64,000 nucleotides of DNA from Alloyangia pacifica (GCF_900116195.1 NZ_FOZW01000002.1:62001-126000); one strand, 5' to 3'. Shown: positions 8,097-16,790, counted from the stretch's first letter. Notes: a model not told the origin generated them from the sequence alone. Program-made: numbers and translations.

Positions 8097-9392
8097 TCAG
8101 CGCAGCCCGAGCGCCGTGGGAAGTGCGAGGGTGATGGCCGGGACGTAGGTGAGAACCAGCAGCAGAAGCAGCTCGGCGATCAGGAAGGGCATGGTGACCC
8201 GGATGAGCCGCCAGTAGTCGAGCTTGACCACCGTCGACAGGATCAGCAGCACCGCGCCGAGCGGCGGCGACAGCAGGCCGGCGGTGATGTTGAAGCAGAT
8301 GACGATCGCCAGGTGGATCGGGTCGATCCCCATGGCCAGCGCGGCCGGCACGAAGATCGGGGCAAAGAGCGCCACCGCCGCCTTCACGTCCATCGCCATG
8401 CCCGCGCCGAGGAAGATCACGTTGATCAGCATCAGGTAGCCGAGCGGCCCGAGGCCCCAACCTTCGACCACGCTCTGGATCGCCTGCGGCCACTGCAGCA
8501 GCGCCGCGATGTAGGAGAAGGTCGAGATCGCGCAGAGCAGGATGAACAGGCCGCCGAGCATCACGCCGGTGCGCATCAGGCTGTCGAGGATGCCCCTGAG
8601 GTCGAGCTTACCGTAGCCGATGCCGATCAGCACGGCCGCCAGGACCGCCACACCCGCCGCCTCGGCCGGGGTCATGAAGCCGAAGAGCGTGCCGCCGAGA
8701 ATGATCACCGGCAGCATCAGCGCCGGGATCGCGCGGATCAACGAGGGCAGGAACGGCGGCAGGTCCATGTCTGCGCCGCCGGGGTGATCGTCGCGATGGG
8801 CGTAATAGGCATTCATCGCCATCAGCATTGCGGCCAGCAGCAGGCCGGGCAGAATGCCGGCGGCGAAGAGCGCGGTGACGTTGGTCTCCATCAGCGCGCC
8901 GTAGAAGATCATGATCGACGACGGCGGGATGATCGGCCCGATGATGGACGAGGCCCCGGTGATCGCAGAGGCGTAGTCGCGGGTGTAGCCGCGGCGTTCC
9001 ATCTCCGGCACCAGCGAGTTCCCGAGCGCCGCGGCGTCCGCGGTGGCGGAACCAGAGACCCCGGCAAAGAACACCGAGGTCACGACGTTCACATGGCCCA
9101 GCCCCCCCTTGAGACGCCCGAAGACCGACATGCTGAGATCGATCAGCGCAGAGGCGACGCCGCCGCGGTTCATCAGGTCTCCGGCGAGGATGAAGAGCGG
9201 CATGGCGAGAAAGGCGAAACTGTCCAGCTGGCTGAACAGGCGCTGCGGCAGAACGGCCATGAACTGGGACTTGTCGACGGCCCAGAAAGTCAGGATCGCC
9301 GAGGCGCCGATCAGATAGGCAATGGCAGACCCCGCGGCGAGCGCGACGGCGGTAAAGACGAGGATAAGGGAGACGGGCAAGGCGAAGTCCAT
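8097..9392 (-). CDS. dctM: TRAP transporter large permease (DctM)
   Basis: A 431-residue polytopic membrane protein with about 12 hydrophobic segments. It contains LAMPLFILAGDLMNRGG and SGSATADAAALGNSLVPEMERRGY, both hallmarks of DctM subunits, followed by IIGPIIPPSSIMIFYG. It is the first gene of the leftward TRAP/amidohydrolase operon. The 517-base region in front holds the probable promoter. Transport is driven by the sodium or proton gradient, as known for the family. Confidence 0.92.
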   Translation of the reverse strand: MDFALPVSLILVFTAVALAAGSAIAYLIGASAILTFWAVDKSQFMAVLPQRLFSQLDSFAFLAMPLFILAGDLMNRGGVASALIDLSMSVFGRLKGGLGHVNVVTSVFFAGVSGSATADAAALGNSLVPEMERRGYTRDYASAITGASSIIGPIIPPSSIMIFYGALMETNVTALFAAGILPGLLLAAMLMAMNAYYAHRDDHPGGADMDLPPFLPSLIRAIPALMLPVIILGGTLFGFMTPAEAAGVAVLAAVLIGIGYGKLDLRGILDSLMRTGVMLGGLFILLCAISTFSYIAALLQWPQAIQSVVEGWGLGPLGYLMLINVIFLGAGMAMDVKAAVALFAPIFVPAALAMGIDPIHLAIVICFNITAGLLSPPLGAVLLILSTVVKLDYWRLIRVTMPFLIAELLLLLVLTYVPAITLALPTALGLR

Positions 9393-9909
9393 GTGGGAGG
9401 CGAGTTCCCGGGACGCTGCAGAGCGGTGATGTGAAAGAAAATCCTCTAATACTTCACATAATATAACCCCCGCTTATACATTTCCGGATGAAGTGAGATA
9501 AGATGTTTTATTTCAATTGCTTGGGTGGAGAATTTCGGATTCTCCAAGTTCGAGCGGAATAGCGTTGATCCGGACGATCGCCGGTTCGATGGGCATCTCC
9601 TCTGGGGGTGTTTAAAAATCGGGCAGTCCGTCGACAAGTCTCGACAGCCATGCGCAGGAAACCTTCGACGCGGAGCGCTTTCACGGCAGCTGTTTGTACC
9701 CCGCGCCCCGGGGTCCATGCCGCCACGAATTGCCGTGGCTGTCCCATGCTCGCGGCGATCGAAGCGCGACGGCGCGCTGGAGCCGGCCACGCTGGACAGC
9801 GGGGGTCATTTGCCCGAGGGATGTGGCCCGGCCTGCGCAAGCCGGGCCGGCCCTGCTCCCAGCTCCGGTCATCAGGCGGGAGCCAGGGGGGCTTACATGT
9901 GGCGGCGGG
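9393..9909. other. Intergenic region with probable promoter of the TRAP operon
   Basis: The part next to dctM (9430-9530) is distinctly AT-richer than its surroundings and is the probable leftward promoter region. It holds the inverted repeat described at 9429-9459. The remaining part up to the cupin gene has no convincing gene; the frames there are shadows. Confidence 0.5.
9429..9459. promoter_or_regulatory. Inverted repeat ATGTGAA-N17-TTCACAT upstream of dctM
   Basis: Two perfectly complementary 7-base arms separated by 17 bases lie 37-67 bases upstream of the dctM start, in an AT-rich stretch. The layout suits a dimeric repressor or activator site, but no regulator gene is adjacent and a chance match cannot be excluded. 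Confidence 0.35.
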
Positions 9910-10251
9910 TCAGTCGACCATGAAGAGCGTGGCTCCAGTTTCGGTGCGGGAGGAGTGCGGCTCGGCGTCGTCGGCCACCTGATAGCTCATGCCTTCGCGG
10001 ACCTTGAGCACGCGCCCGTCCTTGAGGTGGGTATCCATGCCGCCCTTGATACAGAAGATCACGTGGCCCTTGGTGCACCAGTGATCGGAGACATAACCGG
10101 GGGAATGCTCGACGAGCCGAACACGGATGCGGTTTTCGCCTTCGCCGAAATATTGCACGCGCCACAGCGAGAAGCCTTCGTCACCTTCGTGGCGCTCGGG
10201 CTCGATCTGCGACCAGTCGGTGAGGGTGATGGCGAAGTCGGCAAGTTTCAT
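9910..10251 (-). CDS. Small cupin-fold protein, DHCW-motif type
   Basis: A 113-residue single-domain cupin. ATG at 10251 was chosen over an upstream in-frame ATG because it is preceded by AAAGGACCGAC, a good ribosome site, and opens with MKLADFAITLTDW. The sequence SDHWCTKGHVIFCIKGG (residues about 53-69) corresponds to the DHCW motif of this cupin family, here as DHWC, and the C-terminus PHSSRTETGATLFMVD closes the barrel. Function of the family is not established; metal binding through the His/Cys residues is plausible. It stands alone between long intergenic regions. Confidence 0.8.
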   Translation of the reverse strand: MKLADFAITLTDWSQIEPERHEGDEGFSLWRVQYFGEGENRIRVRLVEHSPGYVSDHWCTKGHVIFCIKGGMDTHLKDGRVLKVREGMSYQVADDAEPHSSRTETGATLFMVD

Positions 10252-10744
10252 GTCGGTCCTTTCTTGCAGTCGGGGCGGCGGTGGCGACCGGTGCGGTCGC
10301 ACAGGCATGACCGCAGCCTTCCGTCGCGGCACTTAGGTCAGCAGAATGAGGAGAAGGTCAACGGGAATGCGGGAGTGCGGTAGTGCGACCGGCGCCGGGG
10401 GGCGCTCCTGGGGCGCGCGGAGCCGGTCTGACCCCGATGCCGCATCTGTGCGGGCTTTCGGCAGTCAATGTCCTCCCCGCGTGGCGCGGCCGACGACCCT
10501 GGTGCCCGGCTGGGTCGGCAACCTGCCTCTGCCGGGGAAGGGGGGAGCGGTGGCCTGCCGATCGATTGTCGATGCGCTGCGCGCGGATGTCCGGCCAGCG
10601 CAGGTGGCGAGGGAACTCTCGGCCAAGCGCCGAAACGAAGAGTTGTCACGGCAGGGTGCGCGCGACCCGCGCTCGGCGCTAGGTCCTTTCTCTTCCGGGC
10701 TGCATCCGCTAGGTCGAGGGTGACCCCTGCAACAGGAGCTGCAC
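10252..10744. other. Intergenic region, no gene seen
   Basis: About 490 bases between the divergent cupin and spermidine-synthase-like genes. Frames here are shadows without domains. Promoters for both flanking genes must lie here, but no clear -35/-10 pair or operator was recognised. Confidence 0.45.
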
Positions 10745-11425
10745 ATGCTTCCCTGGGAGCTTCTAGCGACCGCGACCGCCCCCGAGGGCGACACGCTCCG
10801 GCTCTTCCGGCGCGGCGAGGAATACTCGATCCGCCTGAGCGATGGAAACGAACTGATGAACAGCCGCCTCGGTGGCTCCGAGGAGGCGCTGGCAACGCTC
10901 GCCTTCGACAAGCTCGCCGGCCGCACCGCACCGCGCGTGCTGATCGGTGGCCTCGGCATGGGCTTCACCCTGCGCGCGGCGCAGGCTGTGGCGCCCGAAG
11001 GCGGTCGTCTCGTGGTCTCGGAGATTGTGCCGGAACTGGTGGACTGGGCGCGGGGGCCAATGGCTCCGGTGTTCGGAGATTGCCTGTCCGATCCGCGTAT
11101 CGAGATACGGGTGGGGGATGTTGCCACGGAGATCCGCGCGGCGCCCGGGGGCTTTGACGCCATCCTGCTCGACGTCGACAACGGCCCGGGCGGGCTGACC
11201 CGTGCGGGCAACGACACGCTTTACGGCGAGCGGGGCCTGCAGACGGCGCACGCCGCTCTCGCACCGGGCGGCGTGCTGGCGATCTGGTCGGCGCATCAGG
11301 ACGAGGCCTTTACCCGCAGGCTCGGGCGCTGCGGTTTCGAGGCCCGCGCCCACATGGTGCGCGCCGGTCGCACGAAACGCGGCTCCCGGCACACGGTCTG
11401 GATCGCCCGGCGCGCGGTCCGCTAG
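10745..11425 (+). CDS. Spermidine synthase-like / class I SAM-dependent methyltransferase-fold protein
   Basis: A 226-residue protein with the spermidine-synthase fold. VLIGGLGMGFTLRAA (about residues 65-79) is the glycine-rich nucleotide-binding loop. VVSEIVPELVDWAR (about 88-101) contains the acidic residue that follows strand 2, and AILLDVDNGPGGLT (about 139-152) replaces the catalytic DxxDP-type loop of true polyamine synthases. It lacks the N-terminal beta domain of canonical SpeE and is shorter, so it may not be an aminopropyltransferase. It is preceded closely by GGAGCTGCAC and is monocistronic. Confidence 0.7.
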   Translation: MLPWELLATATAPEGDTLRLFRRGEEYSIRLSDGNELMNSRLGGSEEALATLAFDKLAGRTAPRVLIGGLGMGFTLRAAQAVAPEGGRLVVSEIVPELVDWARGPMAPVFGDCLSDPRIEIRVGDVATEIRAAPGGFDAILLDVDNGPGGLTRAGNDTLYGERGLQTAHAALAPGGVLAIWSAHQDEAFTRRLGRCGFEARAHMVRAGRTKRGSRHTVWIARRAVR

Positions 11426-11480
11426 CTCTGAGAGTGGGCAGGGGGCGGAAATGTCGCCCCCCGCGCCTTGCTCCTGCGGC

Positions 11481-12641
11481 TCAGTAGATGCGGTCGACCG
11501 GATGGCCGAGCGCCAGCGCACCGACATACTCCGCCTGTATTTCCTTCTGCAGCGGGTGGTAGCGGGCCGCCTGCACGTCGCGAAACAGCCGTTCAAGCTC
11601 CGCCTTGCGGTAGAACCCGGCACCTCCGGCCAGTTCCAGCGCCAGCTCGACCGTCCGGATGGCGTTCTCCTCGACCAGCCGGCGGCCGGTCATCACCTGG
11701 CCGACGGTCTCAGCCGAGGGCGCGTTCAACTCGCAGGTCGCCACCATGTGCTGATGCGCGAGCCGCGCCGAGGTGAGAGCCGTCTCCATCCGCCCGGCGC
11801 GGTCCCGTAGCAGCGCCGAGGCCGGACGCCGGGCCGCGATCTCCACGGCAAGATCGCGCGCGCGTTCGGCGACGCCGAGGTAGACCGCGTAGATCAGCGG
11901 AAAGGCGATCGTGCCCAGCATGAAGAAGACAGGGTGCCATTGCCCTTGCGGCCGCTTGACCGCGATCTTCTCGGCGGGAACGAACAGCCCCTCGATCATC
12001 ACGTCATGGCTGCCCGTCCCGCGCATCCCGAGCGTGTGCCAGGTGTCGAGCACCGAGACCTCTGGCGCGGTCATGGGGCAGGGGAAGTGGAGGATGGTGC
12101 CGCCGTCTTCGGGCGAGACCGCGCTGGTCATCAGCAGATCGCCCGCGGGCGCGCCCGAGACGAACATCTTGCGCGCGGTGATCCGGTAGCCGCCCTCGAC
12201 CGGCTCGGCCTTGCCGGAGCCGCCGATCCAGTCACCGCCGCCCGACGACAGGAGCACCAGCTTCTCGGCGGTCACGCGCTTCAGCAATGGCTCGGTCTTG
12301 TCGCGGGTCGCCTGTTGGTGGTGCCAGCGCCAGGCCGGAAACGCGACCTGATGGCTGTGCATCGACAGTGCCAGCGCCGTGGACGAGCAGCCATGCGCAA
12401 TCCGCCTCAGCATGTCGGCGAGGGCGCGCACGTCCGCCCCGCCGCCGCCCAGTTCCGAGGGAACGCCGGCGTCAAGCAGCCCGGCCTCCGCCGCGCTCTT
12501 GTAGTTGTCGGCGACGAAGCTGTCGTCGTCGTCCCGGGCCTGCGCCGTCCGGGCGCAGCCCTGCGCGAACCGCTCGGCAATGGCTGCAAGGTCGTCTGCC
12601 TGCGGACGGTCCACCGTTTCGAGTGTGTCGATCTGGGTCAT
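11481..12641 (-). CDS. Acyl-CoA dehydrogenase family protein
   Basis: A 386-residue flavoprotein of the acyl-CoA dehydrogenase superfamily. ATG at 12641 is preceded by AAGGAG at good distance and is preferred to the in-frame ATG 36 bases upstream. The N-terminal helical domain carries DAGVPSELGGGGADV. The middle beta domain has RITARKMFVSGAPAGDLLM and TWHTLGMRGTGSHDV (the W-x-x-x-G-M-R-G-T-x-S motif), and the C-terminal bundle ends with GGAGFYRKAELERLFRDVQAARYHPLQ. The family includes both dehydrogenases and related flavin monooxygenases such as DszC. It is divergent, across about 96 bases, from an HxlR-type regulator that probably controls it. Confidence 0.85.
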   Translation of the reverse strand: MTQIDTLETVDRPQADDLAAIAERFAQGCARTAQARDDDDSFVADNYKSAAEAGLLDAGVPSELGGGGADVRALADMLRRIAHGCSSTALALSMHSHQVAFPAWRWHHQQATRDKTEPLLKRVTAEKLVLLSSGGGDWIGGSGKAEPVEGGYRITARKMFVSGAPAGDLLMTSAVSPEDGGTILHFPCPMTAPEVSVLDTWHTLGMRGTGSHDVMIEGLFVPAEKIAVKRPQGQWHPVFFMLGTIAFPLIYAVYLGVAERARDLAVEIAARRPASALLRDRAGRMETALTSARLAHQHMVATCELNAPSAETVGQVMTGRRLVEENAIRTVELALELAGGAGFYRKAELERLFRDVQAARYHPLQKEIQAEYVGALALGHPVDRIY

Positions 12642-12737
12642 GTCGGGCTCCTTCCTTCCCTGAGGTGCCTTCAGCATGACGACCGGGCGCGCGTCGCGAT
12701 AGTTCAGGAAATGTACCGGCTCTGTTATGATGCGCGG

Positions 12738-13430
12738 ATGGAGATCACCAACCTCTATGGCCAGTTCTGCCCGATCGCGATGGCGTCAGAGGTTTTCTGC
12801 ACGCGCTGGACGCCGCTCGTGGTGCGCGAGCTTCTCTGCGGCTCGACGCGCTTCAACGATATTCGCAAGGGCGTTCCGAAGATGTCTCCTAGCCTTTTGT
12901 CGAAGAGGCTCAAGGAGTTGGAGCTTGCGGGGGTGATCCGGGCGGAGCCGGGCCCGCGCGGCACGCAGGAATATCACCTGACGCCCGCCGGCGAGGAACT
13001 GCGCCCGATCGTGATGGGCATCGGCAGCTGGGGGCAGCGCTGGGTCGAGTCGCGCCTGTCACTGCGTAACCTCGACCCCTCGCTGCTGATGTGGGACATC
13101 AGGCGGAATTTCGACCCGGATCCGCGCCCCGACAGCCGCTGCACGATTCAGTTTCTGTACCCCGATATCGGAGAAAATCTGCGCGACTGGTGGCTCGTTG
13201 TCGGTGCCGAGGACACGGATCTGTGCAAGTTCGATCCCGGGTACGAGATCGACATCCTCGTCACTGCCGACCTCAGGGCCATGACCTCTGTCTGGATGGG
13301 GCTGTCGAAGCTACGTGACGAGATCGATGGCGGCCACATCCGGATCGATGCGGTGCCGGAACTCGAGGCGCGGCTGAAGTCCTGGTTGAAGCTGAGCGTC
13401 TTCGCGCCGCAGCCTCGCATGGCGCAGTAG
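12738..13430 (+). CDS. HxlR family transcriptional regulator with C-terminal SCP2-like domain
   Basis: A 230-residue regulator. Residues about 1-95 form the HxlR winged helix: CPIAMASEVFCTRWTPLVVRELL with the conserved Cys near 10, RFNDIRKGVPKMSPSLLSKRLKELE, and GVIRAEPGPRGTQEYHLTPAG. The rest (about 110-230) resembles the SCP2 sterol-carrier fold found fused to a subset of HxlR proteins. ATG at 12738 is preferred; an upstream ATG nine codons earlier (12711) is possible. The conserved Cys may sense electrophiles. It is divergent from the acyl-CoA dehydrogenase gene. Confidence 0.85.
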   Translation: MEITNLYGQFCPIAMASEVFCTRWTPLVVRELLCGSTRFNDIRKGVPKMSPSLLSKRLKELELAGVIRAEPGPRGTQEYHLTPAGEELRPIVMGIGSWGQRWVESRLSLRNLDPSLLMWDIRRNFDPDPRPDSRCTIQFLYPDIGENLRDWWLVVGAEDTDLCKFDPGYEIDILVTADLRAMTSVWMGLSKLRDEIDGGHIRIDAVPELEARLKSWLKLSVFAPQPRMAQ

Positions 13431-14068
13431 CACGGACCCGGCCCGCCAGTGCGGTCGGGTCAGCCGGGGCGCAGTGCTTGGCTCGCGCGGGGGTGGTCCG
13501 GACCTTCTTGCGATGGTCTTGTGGGCTTTGAGGCCGAGCCGCTGTTTGACAAGCCGCCTGCAGTCGGCGATCCACCCTTGGGTATCCGCGGTCGCCGCAT
13601 CCCCGACTTTCAGCGGGGGAGACATCATCGCGTGGAGCAAATGGGCCCTGCGGTGTGCATGTCATGCAGCCGGCGGGCTCTCCGGAAGCGTCGGCGAGCG
13701 GGGGGAGGGACGTAGGCTCGCTGATATGGGTATTTTCGGGATATCGCCGTGCAGCGCCAGCGCCAGGGGGAATTGTCCGGTCTATTAACGCAAGGGCACA
13801 TCAATCTGGCGCTCCGGGCGCAATGGGTGATGGATGAACCACACGTTCCAGAAGTGATTTGCTTTCTTGAATATTTGACGTGTTGGAGGGCTTTAAAAGA
13901 AATATTCTGGATACATCTAATGTGATTTTATTCGCTCGGGTCTGGTGTTGAAAAAATCCCTCATGTTTGATTCAACAACTGTATCTTTTTGATAAAATAT
14001 GGACGTCCAAGGGTATCGTGTTGCACAAGAGTTCCTGTGCGCACGTGGTGTTTTTTTGAGTTGGGTGC
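13431..14068. other. Intergenic region, AT-rich on its right side
   Basis: About 640 bases. The left 350 bases hold only shadow frames. From about 13840 the base composition turns strongly AT-rich (for example 13860-13990), unlike the rest of the host part, and this is the likely promoter region of the small secreted protein that follows. It may mark transferred DNA. No operator or RNA gene was recognised. Confidence 0.45.
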
Positions 14069-14497
14069 ATGTGGATAGTGAGGCTAATGGCAGTGCTGTG
14101 GCTTCTGGCACCGTCATTCGCGCGGGCCGGAGGTATCGAGCTGCTGCTTTTTGACGCGAAGACACAGCAGAAATTTGCGGGCTGCCTGACCTGCGACCGC
14201 GCCGAGCCAGAGGCAGTCTGCAACGATCTGGGCGATTACGGATCACGACTGATGGCCAATAGCATTTGGAATATGCATGGGGCATTCGGGTCGAAATACA
14301 GCGAGGACAGTCCCTGGAATGACGCGGGCGAAGGCTTGGTCATCGTTGACGAGAAAGGAAAATTCTACGGCCGCTTCACTCGGAATGCGGAGGCCAACCG
14401 CGGCCAGCCGGTGATCGCATCTGCGCGATATATCATGAGCCTCTACGAGAAATACACCGATCTCTCCGTCGTCAGGGACCTGCTCTGCGAGAGGTAA
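14069..14497 (+). CDS. Small secreted protein with YGS-type motifs, function unknown
   Basis: A 142-residue protein with a clear signal peptide (MWIVRLMAVLWLLAPSFARA). The mature part matches a recurring pattern of small bacterial secreted proteins: LLFDAKTQQKFAGCLTCD, then CNDLGDYGSRLMANSIWN, GAFGSKYSEDSPWND, and GLVIVDEKGKFYGRFT. The two G-x-Y/F-G-S units look like degenerate repeats, and four cysteines (CLTC, a single Cys, and a C-terminal Cys) may form disulfides. The function of this family is not known. Upstream DNA is AT-rich, suggesting transfer or a strong promoter. Confidence 0.75.
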   Translation: MWIVRLMAVLWLLAPSFARAGGIELLLFDAKTQQKFAGCLTCDRAEPEAVCNDLGDYGSRLMANSIWNMHGAFGSKYSEDSPWNDAGEGLVIVDEKGKFYGRFTRNAEANRGQPVIASARYIMSLYEKYTDLSVVRDLLCER

Positions 14498-14631
14498 ATC
14501 TTCGGCCGCATGTGAGCCTGACCGGCGGTCGGCGACGGCGCAGCACGCGTTCGCGAACCGTTTGGTCCTGAAGCGACGCGCGATCTCCGCACCGCCAAAG
14601 CTGTTCCGGACCTTGAGCCTTTGGGGAAATA

Positions 14632-14660
14632 CGCCTTGACTGCCCAAGGCAGCCAAGGCG
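14632..14660. terminator. Stem-loop, terminator-like without U tract
   Basis: CGCCTTG-A-CTGCC, loop CAA, GGCAG-C-CAAGGCG: twelve base pairs with one A-C mismatch. It lies 135 bases after the stop of the secreted-protein gene. There is no T run on either side, so it could be a terminator of the weaker alphaproteobacterial type or another structured element. Confidence 0.4.
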
Positions 14661-14771
14661 GAAGCTGATAAAATGGGATGCTACGCCACCACTCACGGAA
14701 CTCACTCACAAGCCACTCGTTACCTGACGTTGCGGCGACTCGGTAGCACGGGGGCAAACGACCTCCAAGAG

Positions 14772-14788
14772 TTTATCATTTCGATAAA
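14772..14788. promoter_or_regulatory. Inverted repeat TTTATC-ATTTC-GATAAA
   Basis: A perfect 6+6 palindrome with a 5-base spacer lies about 50 bases upstream of the winged-helix gene, in an AT-rich patch suited to a promoter. It is a candidate operator for autoregulation by that protein. Confidence 0.35.
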
Positions 14789-14840
14789 GTCATTTCTGAC
14801 CGGAAGCGTGACATTGTTGACCTGGCCGCCGCACTGTAGG

Positions 14841-15170
14841 ATGAGTGTTCGGATGGACAAGCTTAGCTCAATTCTGCACCTGCGCGAGATGCTGCGGCAG
14901 CTCGAACGCGACGTCGGCCTCGAGGACCTCAGCCGTTTCGAGCGTGACGTCCTGCTGGCTGCGCATGGGCTTTGCGAGCGCCCAGGCGACGTGATCAGCT
15001 CGGAGCAGATTCGCGAGCATGCTCTCGTCCGGTCGGCAGCGCAGGCGACGTTCTACCGTGCCCTGCGCACCTTGCTTGCGCGCGGACTGCTCGAGCGGGC
15101 CGCCGACACCAAGGCCAAATCCTACATCGTGCGCAGCGATCTGGTCGGCGCGCCGCTGCCGCTGCGCTGA
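14841..15170 (+). CDS. Winged-helix DNA-binding-type small protein, MarR-like
   Basis: A 109-residue protein; starts at 14841 or 14853 (Met 5, MDKLSSILHLREML) are equally possible. SRFERDVLLAAHGLCE, DVISSEQIREHALVRSAAQATFYRALRTLLARGLLERA and SYIVR read as the helices and wing of a winged-helix domain, close to MarR-like readers. An inverted repeat lies upstream. It is followed at a distance of about 100 bases by a membrane-protein gene on the same strand and may regulate it. The function is inferred only from fold. Confidence 0.65.
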   Translation: MSVRMDKLSSILHLREMLRQLERDVGLEDLSRFERDVLLAAHGLCERPGDVISSEQIREHALVRSAAQATFYRALRTLLARGLLERAADTKAKSYIVRSDLVGAPLPLR

Positions 15171-15272
15171 TCCGCGCCACACAGAAACGGTCGCACCGAT
15201 GAGCCCCGCACGCCCCTCGCGAAACGCCCTCGATGCGCTACGAGCCTTCACGCTGATCCCCGGGGTGGCGGC

Positions 15273-15848
15273 GTGACCGCTGCGTTGAACATGGCGGTGG
15301 TGGTGCTGGCCTACATCCTCGCGCACGGGCTGACGGCGATGCTCGTCACGCCCTTGCAGATGCGGTTTCTGCCCGATGTGACCGCATTCGCCAGCCTCGT
15401 CTACCTGCCGCACGGGGTGCGCGTGCTGTCGACATGGCTGATGGGAAAGGTGGCTTTCTTGCCGCTTTGCGTCGGCGCCTTCCTCTCGGAAGTGCTCTTC
15501 ACGCCCGCCGAGCTGCGCGTGGCGATGGAGCCGGTGATCCTTCTGTCGATCGCGGTGGGGGCCGCCTCGGCGTTGCTGGCCTTTGAGGCGGTCGCGCTGG
15601 CAGGGCATCGGATCTATGCCAGGCAGCAGGCGGTTATCCATTGGAAGTGGCTTCTTCTGGCGGGGACGGTGGCATCGGTCATCAATTCCGTCGGGCAGTC
15701 GCTTGTCTTCTCGGGAGCGGTGCTGCCCGATCATTCCTATGCGGTGCTGACGGTCTACGCGGTCGGTGACCTGATCGGCCTGATTGTCACCACTTTTGTG
15801 CTGATGTTCGTCTTCCGCTGGCTCCGCGTCCTGTCCGCCGCGCGGTGA
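15273..15848 (+). CDS. Integral membrane protein of unknown function
   Basis: A 191-residue, highly hydrophobic protein with about five or six membrane segments (3-25, 35-50, 55-80, 88-112, 125-145, 155-185). It can start with GTG at 15273 or ATG at 15291. The GTG overlaps the stop of a 25-codon frame (15199-15276, MSPARPSRNALDALRAF...), which could be a leader peptide coupled through GTGA. The overall look recalls MASE1-like sensor modules but no soluble domain follows. It is placed after a winged-helix gene and convergent with a LysR gene. Confidence 0.6.
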   Translation: MTAALNMAVVVLAYILAHGLTAMLVTPLQMRFLPDVTAFASLVYLPHGVRVLSTWLMGKVAFLPLCVGAFLSEVLFTPAELRVAMEPVILLSIAVGAASALLAFEAVALAGHRIYARQQAVIHWKWLLLAGTVASVINSVGQSLVFSGAVLPDHSYAVLTVYAVGDLIGLIVTTFVLMFVFRWLRVLSAAR

Positions 15849-15893
15849 ACAGGCGCTCGGGCACGGACACGCTGCGCTTGACGGTGGTCGAGC

Positions 15894-16790
15894 TCAGGCA
15901 AGCCCGGCAATCGTGCGCGAAACCAGATCGCGGACCCAGCGCATTACGGCGGACTGATGGGTCCGGGCGCTCCAGACCATCTTGACCTCGATCGTCGAGA
16001 CGACCGGACAGTCGACGATGGCCAGCGACGGGTCCTGCAGGATCGCCAGCCGCCGCGGGACCGTCGCCACGAGGTCCGACCCCGCCACCAGCCTGTCGAT
16101 TCCCGCCGGGCTGGGCACTCGCAGCGCCACAGACAGGCTGTGCCCCGCAGCCTCGATCTCGCTCACGTAGGGAGAAACCCAGCGCCCGCCGTAGGTGATG
16201 AAGATGTGCTCGAAATCCAGATATTGCTGCAATGTGGGCGTCCGGCCGGCGGCGGGATGGGCGCTGTCCATCAGGCAGGCGTAGCGATCGGTGAGCACCA
16301 TGCGCTCGTAGAAGGAGGCATCCTGCCGCCGGTAGGGGCCGATGAGCAGGTCGGCCTCGCCGTCGAGCAGGCGTTGGTGGCCCTGTCCGGAGGCATCCAC
16401 GACCTCGATCTGCAGGCGCGGAGCCTCGCGCCGGAGGTTGGTGATGATCGGCGGGATCATGAAGCTGCGCTCGTAGTAGTTGCAGGCGATCGTGACCCTG
16501 TCACCTGCCGTGGCCGGGTCGAACGCGGGACGGGCGCGGATCGTGTCGAACCCCGCAATAAGGTCAACCGCATAGGCCACAACCTCCTCGCAGCGGGGGG
16601 TCGGCAGCGTGCGGCCGGCCTCGCGCACGAAGAGCGGATCGTCGAAGACCTTGCGCAGCTTCTCGATGGCATAGCTCACCATCGACTGGCTGGTCCCGAG
16701 CACCTCGGCGGCGCGGCTGAACGAGCGCTCGCGGTGGACCACGCTGAGCACGTGGAAACTGCGAAAATCCAGCTGTTGGGGGTCGATCAT
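15894..16790 (-). CDS. LysR family transcriptional regulator
   Basis: A 298-residue regulator. The N-terminal winged helix spans residues about 8-67 (FHVLSVVHRERSFSRAAEVLGTSQSMVSYAIEKLRKVFDDPLFVRE), followed by the periplasmic-binding-protein-like effector domain from about 95 (RVTIACNYYERSFMIPPIITNLRREAPRLQIEVV). It is divergent from the P450 operon across 134 bases that contain two short palindromes, so it is the probable regulator of that operon. The effector is unknown but is plausibly the P450 substrate. Confidence 0.9.
   Translation of the reverse strand: MIDPQQLDFRSFHVLSVVHRERSFSRAAEVLGTSQSMVSYAIEKLRKVFDDPLFVREAGRTLPTPRCEEVVAYAVDLIAGFDTIRARPAFDPATAGDRVTIACNYYERSFMIPPIITNLRREAPRLQIEVVDASGQGHQRLLDGEADLLIGPYRRQDASFYERMVLTDRYACLMDSAHPAAGRTPTLQQYLDFEHIFITYGGRWVSPYVSEIEAAGHSLSVALRVPSPAGIDRLVAGSDLVATVPRRLAILQDPSLAIVDCPVVSTIEVKMVWSARTHQSAVMRWVRDLVSRTIAGLA

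Larger units (their letters stand above)
14498..14840. other. Intergenic region with a hairpin and an inverted repeat
   Basis: About 340 bases between the YGS protein and the winged-helix gene. Apart from the hairpin at 14632-14660 and the TTTATC/GATAAA repeat at 14772-14788 nothing was recognised. Open frames on the minus strand here overlap the secreted-protein gene and look like shadows. Confidence 0.45.

Noticed and set aside
10745-11425. True spermidine synthase (speE)
   Set aside because: The protein lacks the N-terminal beta domain and the usual catalytic Asp pattern, so only the fold is called.
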